Shown here: positions 54,196 through 63,455 of the stretch, in pieces | How positions within the stretch are numbered: position 1 is the first letter of the stretch | Layout of the letters: each line of letters begins with the position of its first letter | Assembly (NCBI RefSeq): GCF_006438925.1 | Contig: NZ_RCZA01000004.1 | Span: 450,959 to 514,958 of the forward strand | DNA: 64,000 nt | Direction of reading: 5' to 3' | Source of the DNA: Pseudomonas mandelii | GTDB lineage: Bacteria > Pseudomonadota > Gammaproteobacteria > Pseudomonadales > Pseudomonadaceae | Translations under genes and position numbers: made by a program | Notes under the pieces: generated by a model | The model's database searches: none | The model's input: the letters and a program-made list of their open reading frames with translations, nothing else | What the model was told of the DNA's origin: nothing

Positions 54196-55048
54196 TAAAC
54201 GCTCCTTGCTCTGTGCAATTTGGGTAGACGGTGCACTCGCGTCCGTTCAGCTTGAAAGTTCTAAACTCTTTAGTGTTGCCTCGACAGAATCCGTATGGAT
54301 CGTTTATGCCTTTTCCGAGGCAAGGTTTCCATCCTTCAGCGTGCTTTTGCCAAGCGTCGCCGATTGCAGGTCGCTCCTCGGATGATTGGCGCAGCACAAG
54401 TTTTATGACTTTCCCGGGAAGGGAGCTTCTATCGGCGACACCACCAGGCTTGCGCCGCTCAGGTTTATTCTCTGGAACCTGCCATTTCTCATCGGCAGCA
54501 TTGCAGGACAGAATTTTCTCAATTGCACCTTTCTTGGCTTTAGCAACGCTTATTTGGAAAAGCCATGTGCATAGACCTCTTTGTTCGGAACCATCTAAGG
54601 TTGTTTTCGATGCGTTCTTTACAATCGCCAGTCCGCCTGCGTGATCCAATCCATGATCCCAAACGTCAGCACCGTAAGTGGCATTAACCTCATAACTCAC
54701 TCTGGTAAGCACCATCGAGCAACCAGCAATGTGGTACTCCAACGGGATCTCTGTTGAGACTGTCTGCTCTACGCCTTTTGCCGGAAATTTATCGGATTTC
54801 TGTTGTTGTCGAGTAACCAAACCGCCTAAGCCAGGGCTATAAACCTCACAGTCCTGACCCTCTTTCGGTGAATACTGCGCTTTAGAGGTAAAGCCGAAAT
54901 TCGGGGGAACACTGACGACAAGCGTGAAATGCTCGCGCCCATAACGACTGGCCACATCCTCAATGCTGTTTCGGGCAGCAGATCCCACCCAACTACACGC
55001 GCCGAGAAGCAGCACCAATCCCGGCAGCAACCAGAACCTGATTTTCAA
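54188..55048 (-). CDS. Putative T6SS lipase-immunity lipoprotein, copy B
   Basis: A 286-residue paralogue of the downstream lipoprotein, with lipobox LLGAC and Cys18 followed by Ser. Shared segments include NFGFTSKAQYSPKEGQDC, LEYHIAGC and KLNGRECTVYPNCTE. The start appears to be TTG 55048, which overlaps the adaptor's stop (TTGA), and its end overlaps copy A by 8 bp. Two diverged copies next to one effector suggest protection against related effectors of other strains. Confidence 0.7.
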   Translation of the reverse strand: MKIRFWLLPGLVLLLGACSWVGSAARNSIEDVASRYGREHFTLVVSVPPNFGFTSKAQYSPKEGQDCEVYSPGLGGLVTRQQQKSDKFPAKGVEQTVSTEIPLEYHIAGCSMVLTRVSYEVNATYGADVWDHGLDHAGGLAIVKNASKTTLDGSEQRGLCTWLFQISVAKAKKGAIEKILSCNAADEKWQVPENKPERRKPGGVADRSSLPGKVIKLVLRQSSEERPAIGDAWQKHAEGWKPCLGKGINDPYGFCRGNTKEFRTFKLNGRECTVYPNCTEQGAFNE

Positions 55049-55887
55049 ACGGCAACGCCTGGCTCAACGAACACCCGCTGACACCGCGCAAAATGCACCT
55101 CCGGCGTTTCCCCCGGCAAAGGCTCCCACGCCACATCGTCCATGCACTTGGCGTTCAACCGTCGACTCAGCATCAACTTGCGCTGTTCCGGCGTTTTCCA
55201 TTGCCACAGATCCAGCAAGTCCATCTGCTCCTCAAGCCACTCGCTGACGACGCGTGTTTCCGCCAGTTCAGCGGCAGCTTCCACGTGGTAGGTCAGCAGC
55301 CAGCGCTTGAGGTTGTCGCGCAAGATGCTGCGGGCCTGTTCGCCGGACTCAGGGTTTCGTAACCAGGGCGCCGGATCAGGAGCCGGGTAAACCCCAGGCC
55401 GGACGTTGTCGGCGCTCTTCCACTGATCTTCATCCCAAAACAATACGCTAGCGATCGGGCCAAGCAGCAGCGGATATTCGGTTTCTTTGAGGTTGGCCAG
55501 GCAGCGGGCGATCACACGGTTGTCCTGGAAACGGAACAACGAGCGTTCGCCGTCTTCGTCGATGATCATCCGCGCTCGCCAGTGTTGGGTCAGGCCGTCG
55601 AGGTCGGCGTTGTCCATGCTGCCGATCCAGCCCCAGTTTCGCTGTGGGTCGTCCAGCAGTTTGCGGAAGGCGTCGGCGCTGGGGTTGGACAGTTCGGTCA
55701 GCCATGGGCTGATGGCGACGAATTCGGCGTACTGGGTGCCTCGATAGAGTTGCACCGAGCGCTGCATCAGGCCGGCGCTGTACAGCGAGGTGACCGGGTT
55801 TGGTTCGGCGAGGCTGTCGAGGGCGAGGATCAGGACTCGGTTGAGCCGGGTTTGTTCGCCGAGCCAGTTGTTCAGTGCGTCGCTCAT
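55045..55887 (-). CDS. DUF4123 T6SS effector adaptor (Tap/TEC type)
   Basis: A 280-residue protein of the DUF4123 family, recognised by QLYRGTQYAEFVAISPWLTE, the NWGWIGSM segment and HWRARMIIDEDGERSLFRFQD. Such adaptors load an effector onto the VgrG tip. The start ATG 55887 overlaps the VgrG stop by 4 bp (ATGA). Its partner effector is expected to be the lipase three genes downstream. Confidence 0.88.
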   Translation of the reverse strand: MSDALNNWLGEQTRLNRVLILALDSLAEPNPVTSLYSAGLMQRSVQLYRGTQYAEFVAISPWLTELSNPSADAFRKLLDDPQRNWGWIGSMDNADLDGLTQHWRARMIIDEDGERSLFRFQDNRVIARCLANLKETEYPLLLGPIASVLFWDEDQWKSADNVRPGVYPAPDPAPWLRNPESGEQARSILRDNLKRWLLTYHVEAAAELAETRVVSEWLEEQMDLLDLWQWKTPEQRKLMLSRRLNAKCMDDVAWEPLPGETPEVHFARCQRVFVEPGVAV

Positions 55888-57956
55888 GCCGCAGTCCCCA
55901 GGTCGCATTTGCCTTCACGGCAGGCCTCGCAAATCGGACAGCGGATGTCCCCAGCCGCACGGGCGGCTTTGGCCATGGCCATTTGTACGGCGGCCGGGAC
56001 GAGCAGGGCGCCTGCTTTGTCCTGGGCGGCGGCCCATGGAATAACAGGAGGGAGAATCTGAATCCCCGTCCCCGCGCCGGGACCACCGCCGGAGTTAACC
56101 TTCACCTGCGCACCACTAATCGTCACGCCCCCCGCATCCACCTTCACAAAGCTCCCGCCAGCCTTGGCCGTCAGCTCCATGCCGCCTTCCACGACGACCT
56201 TTTCCCCAGCGTTGTAGTGAATCTCCTGACCCGCCTCAACAAACTGCGCCGTCCCCACCTTCACATGCTGAGTCACGCCAACAGTAAGGTGATCATCCGC
56301 CCGGGTTTCAGTCTTGCGGTCGAGGTGGGTGATGCGATGTTCTTCAACTTTGAATACGCTTAAAACATTGGCCTCGACTGTGTCATGCCGCTCGTTACCG
56401 ACACGGATCTTCTGGTCATGCTCAATGTTTTCATCCCAATCGCGCTGGGCATGCACGTAAATCTGTTCCGCACCTTTCTTGTCTTCAATCCGAAACTCGT
56501 TGTAACCGTTGCCGCCCGGCGAGCTCAGGGTTTTGAAGGTGCTGCGGGTCTTGTTCGCCGGCAGGTCGTAGGGGACGACGTTTTCCTTGTGGTACAGGCA
56601 GCCGGTGATCAGTGGTTGGTCCGGGTCGCCTTCCATAAACGACACCAGTACTTCCATGCCGATGCGCGGGATGGCGATGCCGCCGTAGGCACTGCCGGCC
56701 CAGCCGGTGGCGACGCGCAGCCAGCAGCTGGTCTTGTCGTCGGCCTGGCCTTCGCGGTCCCAGTGGAACTGGACTTTGACGCGACCGTATTCGTCGCAGT
56801 GGATTTCTTCACCCGCAGGGCCGGTGACGATGGCGGTCTGGCTGCCGAGGACTTTGGGTTTCGGGTGTTCGAGGGCAGGGCGGAAGTGCGCGTCCCACGG
56901 GGTGGCGAGGAAGCGGTTGCGGTAGCCCTGGTGGAAATCGTCTTTGTTCTGGGTGACGTCGCTGATGACGTTTGCGCCGAGCACTTGCGGCTGTTTGCCT
57001 TCGTGCACCACTTCCAGCAGCAGCCAGAGGTCGTTCCACTCGGCGCGCGGGTGTTCGCTCAGGGCCATGAAGTGGCCGCTGACCAGGGTGGGCTCGTCGC
57101 TTTTGCCTTCAGCAAGTTTGTAGTCGCTGCGGTGGCGTTCCAGGGCGCGGGTTGCCAGTTGCTTGCCGCGTTCGCGGTCGGTGAAGCGGCCGGGGTAGTC
57201 GTAGTCTTCCAGGTCCGGGGCGTACGTGCTTTTGGCGGAGCCCTCGGGCAGGATGCGCGGTTTCTCGAAGTCGTAATCGCGGCGGCTGACGCGGGTGGTA
57301 CGGGTTTCCAGGCGCAGGTTGAAGCGCTTGATCACCGTTTTCTCGGCGGCCATGCCGGAGTCTTGCTGATAGGCGACGGGCGCGAGTTTGCGGAACACGG
57401 TCTGGTCATCGCCGAACACCAGTTTGTGGCCGCTGGCACTGTGCTGGAAGTGGAAGTGAATGCCTTCTTCTTCGCACAGGCGCTGGATGAAATGCAGGTC
57501 GGACTCGTCGTACTGCACGCAGTAATCGCGCTCGGGGTAGATCGCGCCGAGCTGGAAGCTGTAGGCGTCGGCCAGGATGCCGCGCGCTTCGAGGACCTGA
57601 GCGATGATCTTCGGCACACTTAAATGCTGGAAAATCTGCTGGTCATGGTTGTGGCGCAGGTAGGCGAGTTGCGGCGCCAGGCTGATGCTGTAGCGGGTCA
57701 GGCTTTTGCCGGAGTCGCCTTGCTCGATGCGGTACACCAGGCCGTGGATGATGCCTTTGCCGGTGGCGCCGAAGGTCAGGCAGCCGGGCTTGTGCAGCAA
57801 CTCTTCGAGTTTCAGGTCGGGGCGCGCGCTGACCAGTTCGATGTCGAAGCAGAACGGTTGATTGAGGGTTTCGCGACCGACGAAGCTGAGTACCTGAAGG
57901 TCAACGGAAACGCCTTCCAGCGTCAGGGAAATATGGGTTGCGTTCGCGTCCAGCAT
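55884..57956 (-). CDS. vgrG: Type VI secretion spike protein VgrG (TssI)
   Basis: A 690-residue VgrG. The gp27-like part spans residues 1-370 (HISLTLEGVSVDLQVLSFVG, YCVQYDESDLHFIQRLCEEE), followed by the gp5-like OB fold (GEEIHCDEYGRVKVQFHWDR, SYGGIAIPRIGMEVLVSF) and the repetitive beta-helix needle to about 640. The tail ends with CPICEACREGKC, four Cys that could hold a metal. VgrG trimers tip the T6SS tube. This is an orphan cluster without the sheath genes, so it relies on a T6SS elsewhere in the genome. Confidence 0.95.
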   Translation of the reverse strand: MLDANATHISLTLEGVSVDLQVLSFVGRETLNQPFCFDIELVSARPDLKLEELLHKPGCLTFGATGKGIIHGLVYRIEQGDSGKSLTRYSISLAPQLAYLRHNHDQQIFQHLSVPKIIAQVLEARGILADAYSFQLGAIYPERDYCVQYDESDLHFIQRLCEEEGIHFHFQHSASGHKLVFGDDQTVFRKLAPVAYQQDSGMAAEKTVIKRFNLRLETRTTRVSRRDYDFEKPRILPEGSAKSTYAPDLEDYDYPGRFTDRERGKQLATRALERHRSDYKLAEGKSDEPTLVSGHFMALSEHPRAEWNDLWLLLEVVHEGKQPQVLGANVISDVTQNKDDFHQGYRNRFLATPWDAHFRPALEHPKPKVLGSQTAIVTGPAGEEIHCDEYGRVKVQFHWDREGQADDKTSCWLRVATGWAGSAYGGIAIPRIGMEVLVSFMEGDPDQPLITGCLYHKENVVPYDLPANKTRSTFKTLSSPGGNGYNEFRIEDKKGAEQIYVHAQRDWDENIEHDQKIRVGNERHDTVEANVLSVFKVEEHRITHLDRKTETRADDHLTVGVTQHVKVGTAQFVEAGQEIHYNAGEKVVVEGGMELTAKAGGSFVKVDAGGVTISGAQVKVNSGGGPGAGTGIQILPPVIPWAAAQDKAGALLVPAAVQMAMAKAARAAGDIRCPICEACREGKCDLGTAA

Positions 57957-58098
57957 GCCTTTAATTCCGTCCTTTGAATAAGCTGGGGCGGATGGTGCAG
58001 GATTAAAGCGCCTCGTTCAAGGAAACGAACCGTCATTTACCGACTAAAGTCGTCTGTAGCCCGTAACAGCCCTTCGGTGTTGTGACCGGAACAATCAG

Positions 58099-59037
58099 TT
58101 AGGTGAGTTGCTGCCGATACGGCAAATCCGGCCCGGTCTTGCTGCAGGTCAGCGCCGCTGCCTGCACCGCGAACTTGAGCATCGCATCAATCTGCTCACG
58201 ACTGAGCTGCTGTACGCCCTCAACCGAATCCAGCTGCTGCTCCGTCAGCCAGGTAATCAGCGCTGCCTGGAACGTATCGCCAGCGCCCACGGTGTCGGCG
58301 ATTTTCACTGAACTCGCCGGTACCGACCAGGAGCCATGCTTACGGCTGAACACCGTCGCCCCCTCGCCACCACGGGTCAGAAACACCAACTGACAGCGAT
58401 GCTGCAGCCAGCCTTCGATCACCCGTTGCGGATCCTGCTCGGGGTACAACAGGCTCAAATCCTCATCGCTGACTTTGATCAGGTCGGCCAGCTCAACCAA
58501 GGTCGCAATCCGCGAACGCCACAGGCCGATATTCGGCTCAGGATTGAGCCGCACGTTGGGGTCAAGGCTGATCAAGCGTTTGCCGCTTTCTCGCTGCACC
58601 AATGCCAACAGCGTGTCGGCAATCGGTTGCACCACCAGCGAAAACGAACCGATGTGCAGGCCGCGTACCTCAGGGCCCAGTTCCGGCAGATGCTCGGTTT
58701 TCAGCTGACGATCCGCGCAGCCTTCACCCCGGAAGCTGTAATGCGGCGAACCATTGGCACCGACGGCCACCATCGCCAGGGTCGTAGGCGCAGCGAAATC
58801 CACCAGGTAATCCGCGCGCACGCCTTCATCCTGCAGCACCTGCTGCAAGCGTCGACCGAGATAGTCGGTGGACAGGCCGGCAAACAGTGCCGCGTCCACG
58901 CCCAAACGGCGCAAACCCACCGCCACGTTGAACGGCGAGCCACCGGCAATCGCCTTGAAACTCACTTTTGAAGCCAGGCCGCTGGCGTCCTCTTCACTGA
59001 AGAAATCGAACAGCGCTTCGCCACACACCAGGTACAT
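58099..59037 (-). CDS. mtlZ: Fructokinase of the mannitol operon
   Basis: A 312-residue PfkB-family sugar kinase with GGSPFNVAVGLRRLG near the N-terminus and the catalytic DTVGAGDTFQAAL with its base Asp. It phosphorylates fructose made by mannitol dehydrogenase. It is the last gene of the mtl operon, 13 bp after mtlY. The name follows the P. fluorescens order mtlEFGKDYZ. Confidence 0.92.
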   Translation of the reverse strand: MYLVCGEALFDFFSEEDASGLASKVSFKAIAGGSPFNVAVGLRRLGVDAALFAGLSTDYLGRRLQQVLQDEGVRADYLVDFAAPTTLAMVAVGANGSPHYSFRGEGCADRQLKTEHLPELGPEVRGLHIGSFSLVVQPIADTLLALVQRESGKRLISLDPNVRLNPEPNIGLWRSRIATLVELADLIKVSDEDLSLLYPEQDPQRVIEGWLQHRCQLVFLTRGGEGATVFSRKHGSWSVPASSVKIADTVGAGDTFQAALITWLTEQQLDSVEGVQQLSREQIDAMLKFAVQAAALTCSKTGPDLPYRQQLT

Positions 59038-59050
59038 AGTTATTCACTCT

Positions 59051-60547
59051 TTAAAGGGTTTCGACATGCTGTTGATAGCGTTCGTAGGCTTGCTGACAGG
59101 CCGCCACATTGTCTGCGATCGGCAAGGTTTCGCTGGCTGGGTCGAGCTTCACGCAGCGCTCGCATAGATCCACCAGGCTGTCTTCATGCCCGTTTTCCCA
59201 GGACTTGCACCACGCCGCCTGAATTGCGGCGCCAAGGGCTGCGGCTTCGCTTTGTTCGGTGCAGATGACTGGGGTGTTCATGATGTCAGCGACGATCTGC
59301 CGCCACACCGGGCTTTTCGAGCCGCCGCCGATCAGGCAAATGCTGCGGCTTTGTAAGCCATTCTGGCGCAGCAGGTCCAGTCCATAACGCAAACCGAAGG
59401 TCGCGCCTTCGACCACCGCGCGGCACAGGTTGGCCTGGGTCAGGTTGGTCATGGTCAAGCCCAGCAGGCTGCCGGTGGCATGGGGCAGGGCGGGGACGCG
59501 CTCGCCGTTGAGGAACGGCAGCATGCACACGCCTTCGGCACCGATGGGTGCTTGCGCGACGAGGTTGTTGAACTGTTCGATATCCAGCTCGAACAGCTCG
59601 CGAATCACCCCGGTCGCGTTGGTCAGGTTCATGGTGCAGATCAGCGGCAGCCAGCCACCGCTGGAGGAGCAGAACGTTGCGACGCAAGCGTCCGGACTGA
59701 CTTTCGGCTGGTCCGCATAGGCGTACACCGTCCCCGAAGAACCGAGGCTCATGGTGATTGCACCGGGCTTGATATTGCCGGTGCCGATGGCGCCCATCAT
59801 GTTGTCGCCACCGCCGCTGGAGACCCGCGCCTGCGGGTTGATGCCCAGGTGTTCGGCGATGCTCGGCAGGATCGTGCCGACGGCTTGATGAGCGTCGATC
59901 AGCTCCGGCAGCGCGGCTTGCAGTCGCCCGGTGGGATCGATGTCACGCAGTAGCTGCAAGTCCCATTGGCGGGTGCGCACGTTGAAATACCCGGTGCCCG
60001 AGGCGTCGCCGTACTCACTGCAACTGCGGCCGGTGAGCCAATAGTTGAGGTAGTCATGGGGCAGCAGGATGCGTGCGATGCGAGCGAAAATCTGCGGATG
60101 TTGTTCTTTGGTCCAGAGCAGTTTGGAGACGGTGTAGCCCGGCGCGATCACAACGCCGAGGCGTTCCAGGGAGCCTTTTTCGCCACCCAGATGGGCAAGC
60201 AGTCGGTCGTTTTCCGGGGTGGATTCGGTGTCACACCAGAGCTTGGCCGGACGCAGCACCTGGCCCTGATCGTCGAGCAGCACCAGCCCGTGTTGCTGGC
60301 CGGAAACGCCGATGCCGAGGATGTCCTGGCCGTCGACCTTCGCCGCGAGCAATGCATGGCGGGTGGCAAGCGCGAAGGCTTCCAGCCATTGCGAGGTGTC
60401 TTGCTCGCGGCGGCCATTGGCGCCACTGATCAGGCTGTGCGCGGCGGCACCCTGGCCCAGCACCTGACCGCTGACGGCGTCGAGGATGATGGCTTTGGTG
60501 CCTTGGGTGCCGCAGTCGATGCCGAGGAATAATTGTTGATTTGCCAT
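59051..60547 (-). CDS. mtlY: Xylulokinase of the mannitol/arabitol operon
   Basis: A 498-residue FGGY-family kinase with the N-terminal LFLGIDCGTQGTKAIILD nucleotide motif, GVSGQQHGLVLLD, and CLIGGGSKSPVWRQIVADI near the end. It phosphorylates D-xylulose, the product when mannitol dehydrogenase acts on D-arabitol. The start ATG 60547 has GGAAG before it; longer frames run into the REP pair. That REP pair separates it from mtlD. Confidence 0.93.
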   Translation of the reverse strand: MANQQLFLGIDCGTQGTKAIILDAVSGQVLGQGAAAHSLISGANGRREQDTSQWLEAFALATRHALLAAKVDGQDILGIGVSGQQHGLVLLDDQGQVLRPAKLWCDTESTPENDRLLAHLGGEKGSLERLGVVIAPGYTVSKLLWTKEQHPQIFARIARILLPHDYLNYWLTGRSCSEYGDASGTGYFNVRTRQWDLQLLRDIDPTGRLQAALPELIDAHQAVGTILPSIAEHLGINPQARVSSGGGDNMMGAIGTGNIKPGAITMSLGSSGTVYAYADQPKVSPDACVATFCSSSGGWLPLICTMNLTNATGVIRELFELDIEQFNNLVAQAPIGAEGVCMLPFLNGERVPALPHATGSLLGLTMTNLTQANLCRAVVEGATFGLRYGLDLLRQNGLQSRSICLIGGGSKSPVWRQIVADIMNTPVICTEQSEAAALGAAIQAAWCKSWENGHEDSLVDLCERCVKLDPASETLPIADNVAACQQAYERYQQHVETL

Positions 60548-60587
60548 GGAAGATCCTTGGTGTGTCAGGTCGATCTCGGTGAGGCCA

Positions 60588-60672
60588 TTCGCGAGCAGGC
60601 TCGCTCCCACAGGAGGCCACGGATTTTTTGTCTCCAGCACCGATCCTATGTGGGAGCGAGCCTGCTCGCGAA
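60588..60672. repeat. REP pair, class 2, inside the mtl operon
   Basis: Inverted TTCGCGAGCAGGCTCGCTCC units with a spacer of about 36 nt, between mtlD and mtlY. It would form a hairpin in the operon mRNA and may separate expression levels. Confidence 0.88.
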
Positions 60673-60697
60673 GACGGAGGCAGACTCACCGCCGTGC

Positions 60698-62170
60698 TTA
60701 AGCCAACACCCGCTCCAACGTCCGCGACACGCCGACGTCACCCAAGCTGTTACAGCACCACTCAAACGCCGCCACAAATTCGGGCGAATGCGGGATCGCC
60801 GTACCAAAAATCTCCTCAACCGCCAGCAACCGCTGCGTGATCAACGCATCATCCGCCACCAACGCCTGACAGAACGCCGCCCGCGGATCAGGAATGCTGT
60901 AGGTATCGCCATTCTCGTCCACGCCCTTCAAATACAACGCCCAAGCCGCTACTACTAATGCCGCCCGTTTGGTCTCCTGCCCATCAGCAATCAATCGATT
61001 GATCGTCGGCACCGTGAACTTCGGAAACTTCGACGAACCGTCCGAACACACGCGCTCCAGCTGATCGGCAATCGCCTGGTTGGAGAAGCGCGCCTCCAGC
61101 GTGTTTTTGTATTCGGTCAGGTCAATCCCCGGCACGGGTGACAGTTGCGGCGTGACGTCCAGGTCCATGTAGGCACGCATGTAGCGCACGAACAGCGGGT
61201 CGTTCATGGTTTCGTGAACGAAGCGGTAACCTTTCAAAAAACCCAGATAAGTGAGTGCCAGGTGACTGCCGTTGAGCAGTTTGATCTTCATCTCTTCATA
61301 AGGCGTGACGTCGTCGGTGAACTGCACGCCGACCTTTTCCCAGGCCGGCCGACCATTGACGAACTTGTCTTCCAGCACCCATTGCACAAAGGGTTCGCAG
61401 ACCACCGGCCAGGCGTCGTCGATAGCGTGTTTATCGTGCAGTTGCAGCTTGTGTTCGGTGCTGGTCATCGGCGTGATGCGGTCGACCATCGCGTTCGGAA
61501 AACTGACATGACTGGCGATCCAGTCCCGCAGATCGGCATCGCGCAGGGCGGCGAAAGCCAGTAACGCTTTGCGAGTGACCGCGCCGTTGTGCGGCAGGTT
61601 ATCGCAGGACATCAAGGTGAACGCGGGCGTGCCGGCTGCACGGCGTTTAGCCAGCGCGGCGCAGAGAAAACCGAACACGGTTTTCGGTGCGCTCGGGTGT
61701 GCCAGGTCGTGCTGGATTTGCGGCAGTTGGGCCATGAACTCGCCGGTACTGTCGTCGATGCAGTAGCCGCCTTCGGTAATGGTCAGCGAAACGATACGGA
61801 TTTCGGGGCTGGCGAGTTTGTCGATCAGCGCTTGTGCGCCGTCTTCGGCCAGCAGCATGTCGCGAATCGCGCCGATGACCCGAACTTCGGTGTCGTCGGT
61901 ATCGCCCAGCTCGAACAGGGTGAAGAGGTAATCCTGCTCTTTGAGATCGTCTCGGGCGCGGCGGTCTTCGGCGCGCAGGCCGACGCCGCAAATCGCCCAG
62001 TCCAGGTCTTCGCCGGTATTCATCAACGCATCGGTGTAATACGCCTGATGTGCCCGGTGGAAACCGCCGACGCCGATGTGCGCGATGCCTTGGCGGGTGT
62101 CGCTCAGGGTGTAGGCGGGCAGGACCACCTCGGGGGCGAGGCGGTTGAGGTTCTGTTTATTGAGTTTCAT
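60698..62170 (-). CDS. mtlD: Mannitol 2-dehydrogenase
   Basis: A 490-residue long-chain polyol dehydrogenase that oxidises D-mannitol to fructose (and arabitol to xylulose) with NAD. The N-terminal nucleotide fold has HIGVGGFHRAHQAYYTDALM, and the catalytic KIKLLNGSHLALTYLG carries the Lys, Asn and His. The start ATG 62170 gives the published type of N-terminus (MKLNKQNL) and is preferred over a GTG one codon earlier. It is 16 bp downstream of mtlK. Confidence 0.95.
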   Translation of the reverse strand: MKLNKQNLNRLAPEVVLPAYTLSDTRQGIAHIGVGGFHRAHQAYYTDALMNTGEDLDWAICGVGLRAEDRRARDDLKEQDYLFTLFELGDTDDTEVRVIGAIRDMLLAEDGAQALIDKLASPEIRIVSLTITEGGYCIDDSTGEFMAQLPQIQHDLAHPSAPKTVFGFLCAALAKRRAAGTPAFTLMSCDNLPHNGAVTRKALLAFAALRDADLRDWIASHVSFPNAMVDRITPMTSTEHKLQLHDKHAIDDAWPVVCEPFVQWVLEDKFVNGRPAWEKVGVQFTDDVTPYEEMKIKLLNGSHLALTYLGFLKGYRFVHETMNDPLFVRYMRAYMDLDVTPQLSPVPGIDLTEYKNTLEARFSNQAIADQLERVCSDGSSKFPKFTVPTINRLIADGQETKRAALVVAAWALYLKGVDENGDTYSIPDPRAAFCQALVADDALITQRLLAVEEIFGTAIPHSPEFVAAFEWCCNSLGDVGVSRTLERVLA

Positions 62171-62186
62171 CACGTGCTCTCTAAAA

Positions 62187-63290
62187 TCAGGCCGCAGCGC
62201 GCAACGGGCGGGTCAGCGCCACGCCGTCGGCATCGAATAAATGGCAGTGCTCGGCGTCCAGGTGCAGGCTCAGCGATTCGCCATAGCGGCTGGCCAGGTC
62301 GCCGCGAACGCGCATGGTCAGCGCTTCGCCGGACGAGGTCACCACGTGGCAGAAGGTGTCGCTGCCCAGGCGTTCGCTAACGTCCGCCGTGACCTGCAAG
62401 GTGCAGTCGCCGGTTTGCGCGAGATTCAGATGCTCCGGGCGAATGCCCAGGGTCACCGCGCCACCGACGCTCAGGTTGGCGCCGCTCAGCGGCAACGTGA
62501 TGCGGGTGCCGGCGTCCAGCAGCACTTCGCAGCTCTGGCTCTCGACGCGGGTGACTTTGCCCTTGAGGAAACCCATTTTCGGCGTGCCAAGGAACCCGGC
62601 AACGAACAGGTTGGCCGGCTGGTGATACAGGTCCAGTGGCGAGCCGACTTGTTCGACTTTGCCGCCATTGAGTACCACGACTTTGTCGGCCATGGTCATG
62701 GCTTCAACCTGGTCGTGGGTTACGTAGATCATCGTGGCTTTGAGTTCTTTGTGCAGTCGCAACAGTTCCAGGCGCATCTGCACCCGCAGGGCGGCGTCGA
62801 GGTTGGACAGTGGCTCGTCGAACAGGAAGATCTTCGGATTGCGCACGATGGCCCGGCCGATGGCCACGCGCTGACGCTGACCGCCGGACAACTGTTTCGG
62901 TTTACGTTCGAGCATCGGCCCGAGTTCGAGGATGCGCGCCGCTTCGCCGACTTTCTTCTCGACTTCGGCTTTCGGTACGCCAGCCAGATCGAGGGCAAAC
63001 GACATGTTTTTGCGCACGCTCATGTGTGGGTACAGGGCGTACGTCTGGAACACCATCGCCAGGTCGCGCTTGGCTGGGCTGACTTCGGTGATGTCGCGAC
63101 CATCCAGTTCGATGGTGCCGCCGCTGACTTCTTCCAGGCCGGCGATCAGTCGCAGTAAGGTGGATTTGCCGCAGCCCGACGGGCCGACGAACACCACGAA
63201 CTCGCGGTCGTTCACTTCCAGGTCGATGCCTTTGATGATGGAAAAGCCTTCGAAGCCTTTTTGCAGATTCTTGATTTTCAGGTTGGCCAT
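62187..63290 (-). CDS. mtlK: Mannitol/sorbitol ABC transporter ATPase
   Basis: A 367-residue ABC ATPase of the MalK/UgpC type. Walker A is GPSGCGKST, the Q-loop follows [13 protein letters not shown], the signature is [14 protein letters not shown] and Walker B is [12 protein letters not shown]; a C-terminal regulatory OB domain starts near residue 240. It powers polyol uptake with the membrane proteins MtlF and MtlG. Confidence 0.95.
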   Translation of the reverse strand: MANLKIKNLQKGFEGFSIIKGIDLEVNDREFVVFVGPSGCGKSTLLRLIAGLEEVSGGTIELDGRDITEVSPAKRDLAMVFQTYALYPHMSVRKNMSFALDLAGVPKAEVEKKVGEAARILELGPMLERKPKQLSGGQRQRVAIGRAIVRNPKIFLFDEPLSNLDAALRVQMRLELLRLHKELKATMIYVTHDQVEAMTMADKVVVLNGGKVEQVGSPLDLYHQPANLFVAGFLGTPKMGFLKGKVTRVESQSCEVLLDAGTRITLPLSGANLSVGGAVTLGIRPEHLNLAQTGDCTLQVTADVSERLGSDTFCHVVTSSGEALTMRVRGDLASRYGESLSLHLDAEHCHLFDADGVALTRPLRAAA

Positions 63291-63340
63291 GATGATGGGC
63301 CTCCACTTGTTGTTATTCAGTTGAGCCGTGCGGGCTTTTT

Positions 63341-63430
63341 TGTGGGAGTGAGCCTGTTCGCGATGAGGCCGTGTCAGTCAACATCACTGTTGAATGACAC
63401 TCCGCCATCGCGAGCAGGCTCGCTCCCACA
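63341..63430. repeat. REP pair, class 2, inside the mtl operon
   Basis: Inverted TGTGGGAGTGAGCCTGTTCG and its less diverged partner, with a spacer of about 40 nt, between mtlG and mtlK. Confidence 0.87.
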
Positions 63431-63455
63431 GTGGATCGCGTTGAGTCGGCGATCT

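Noticed and set aside
56385..57623. A 412-codon plus-strand frame opposite vgrG
   Set aside because: The VgrG frame is complete and conserved; the antisense frame is a composition effect.
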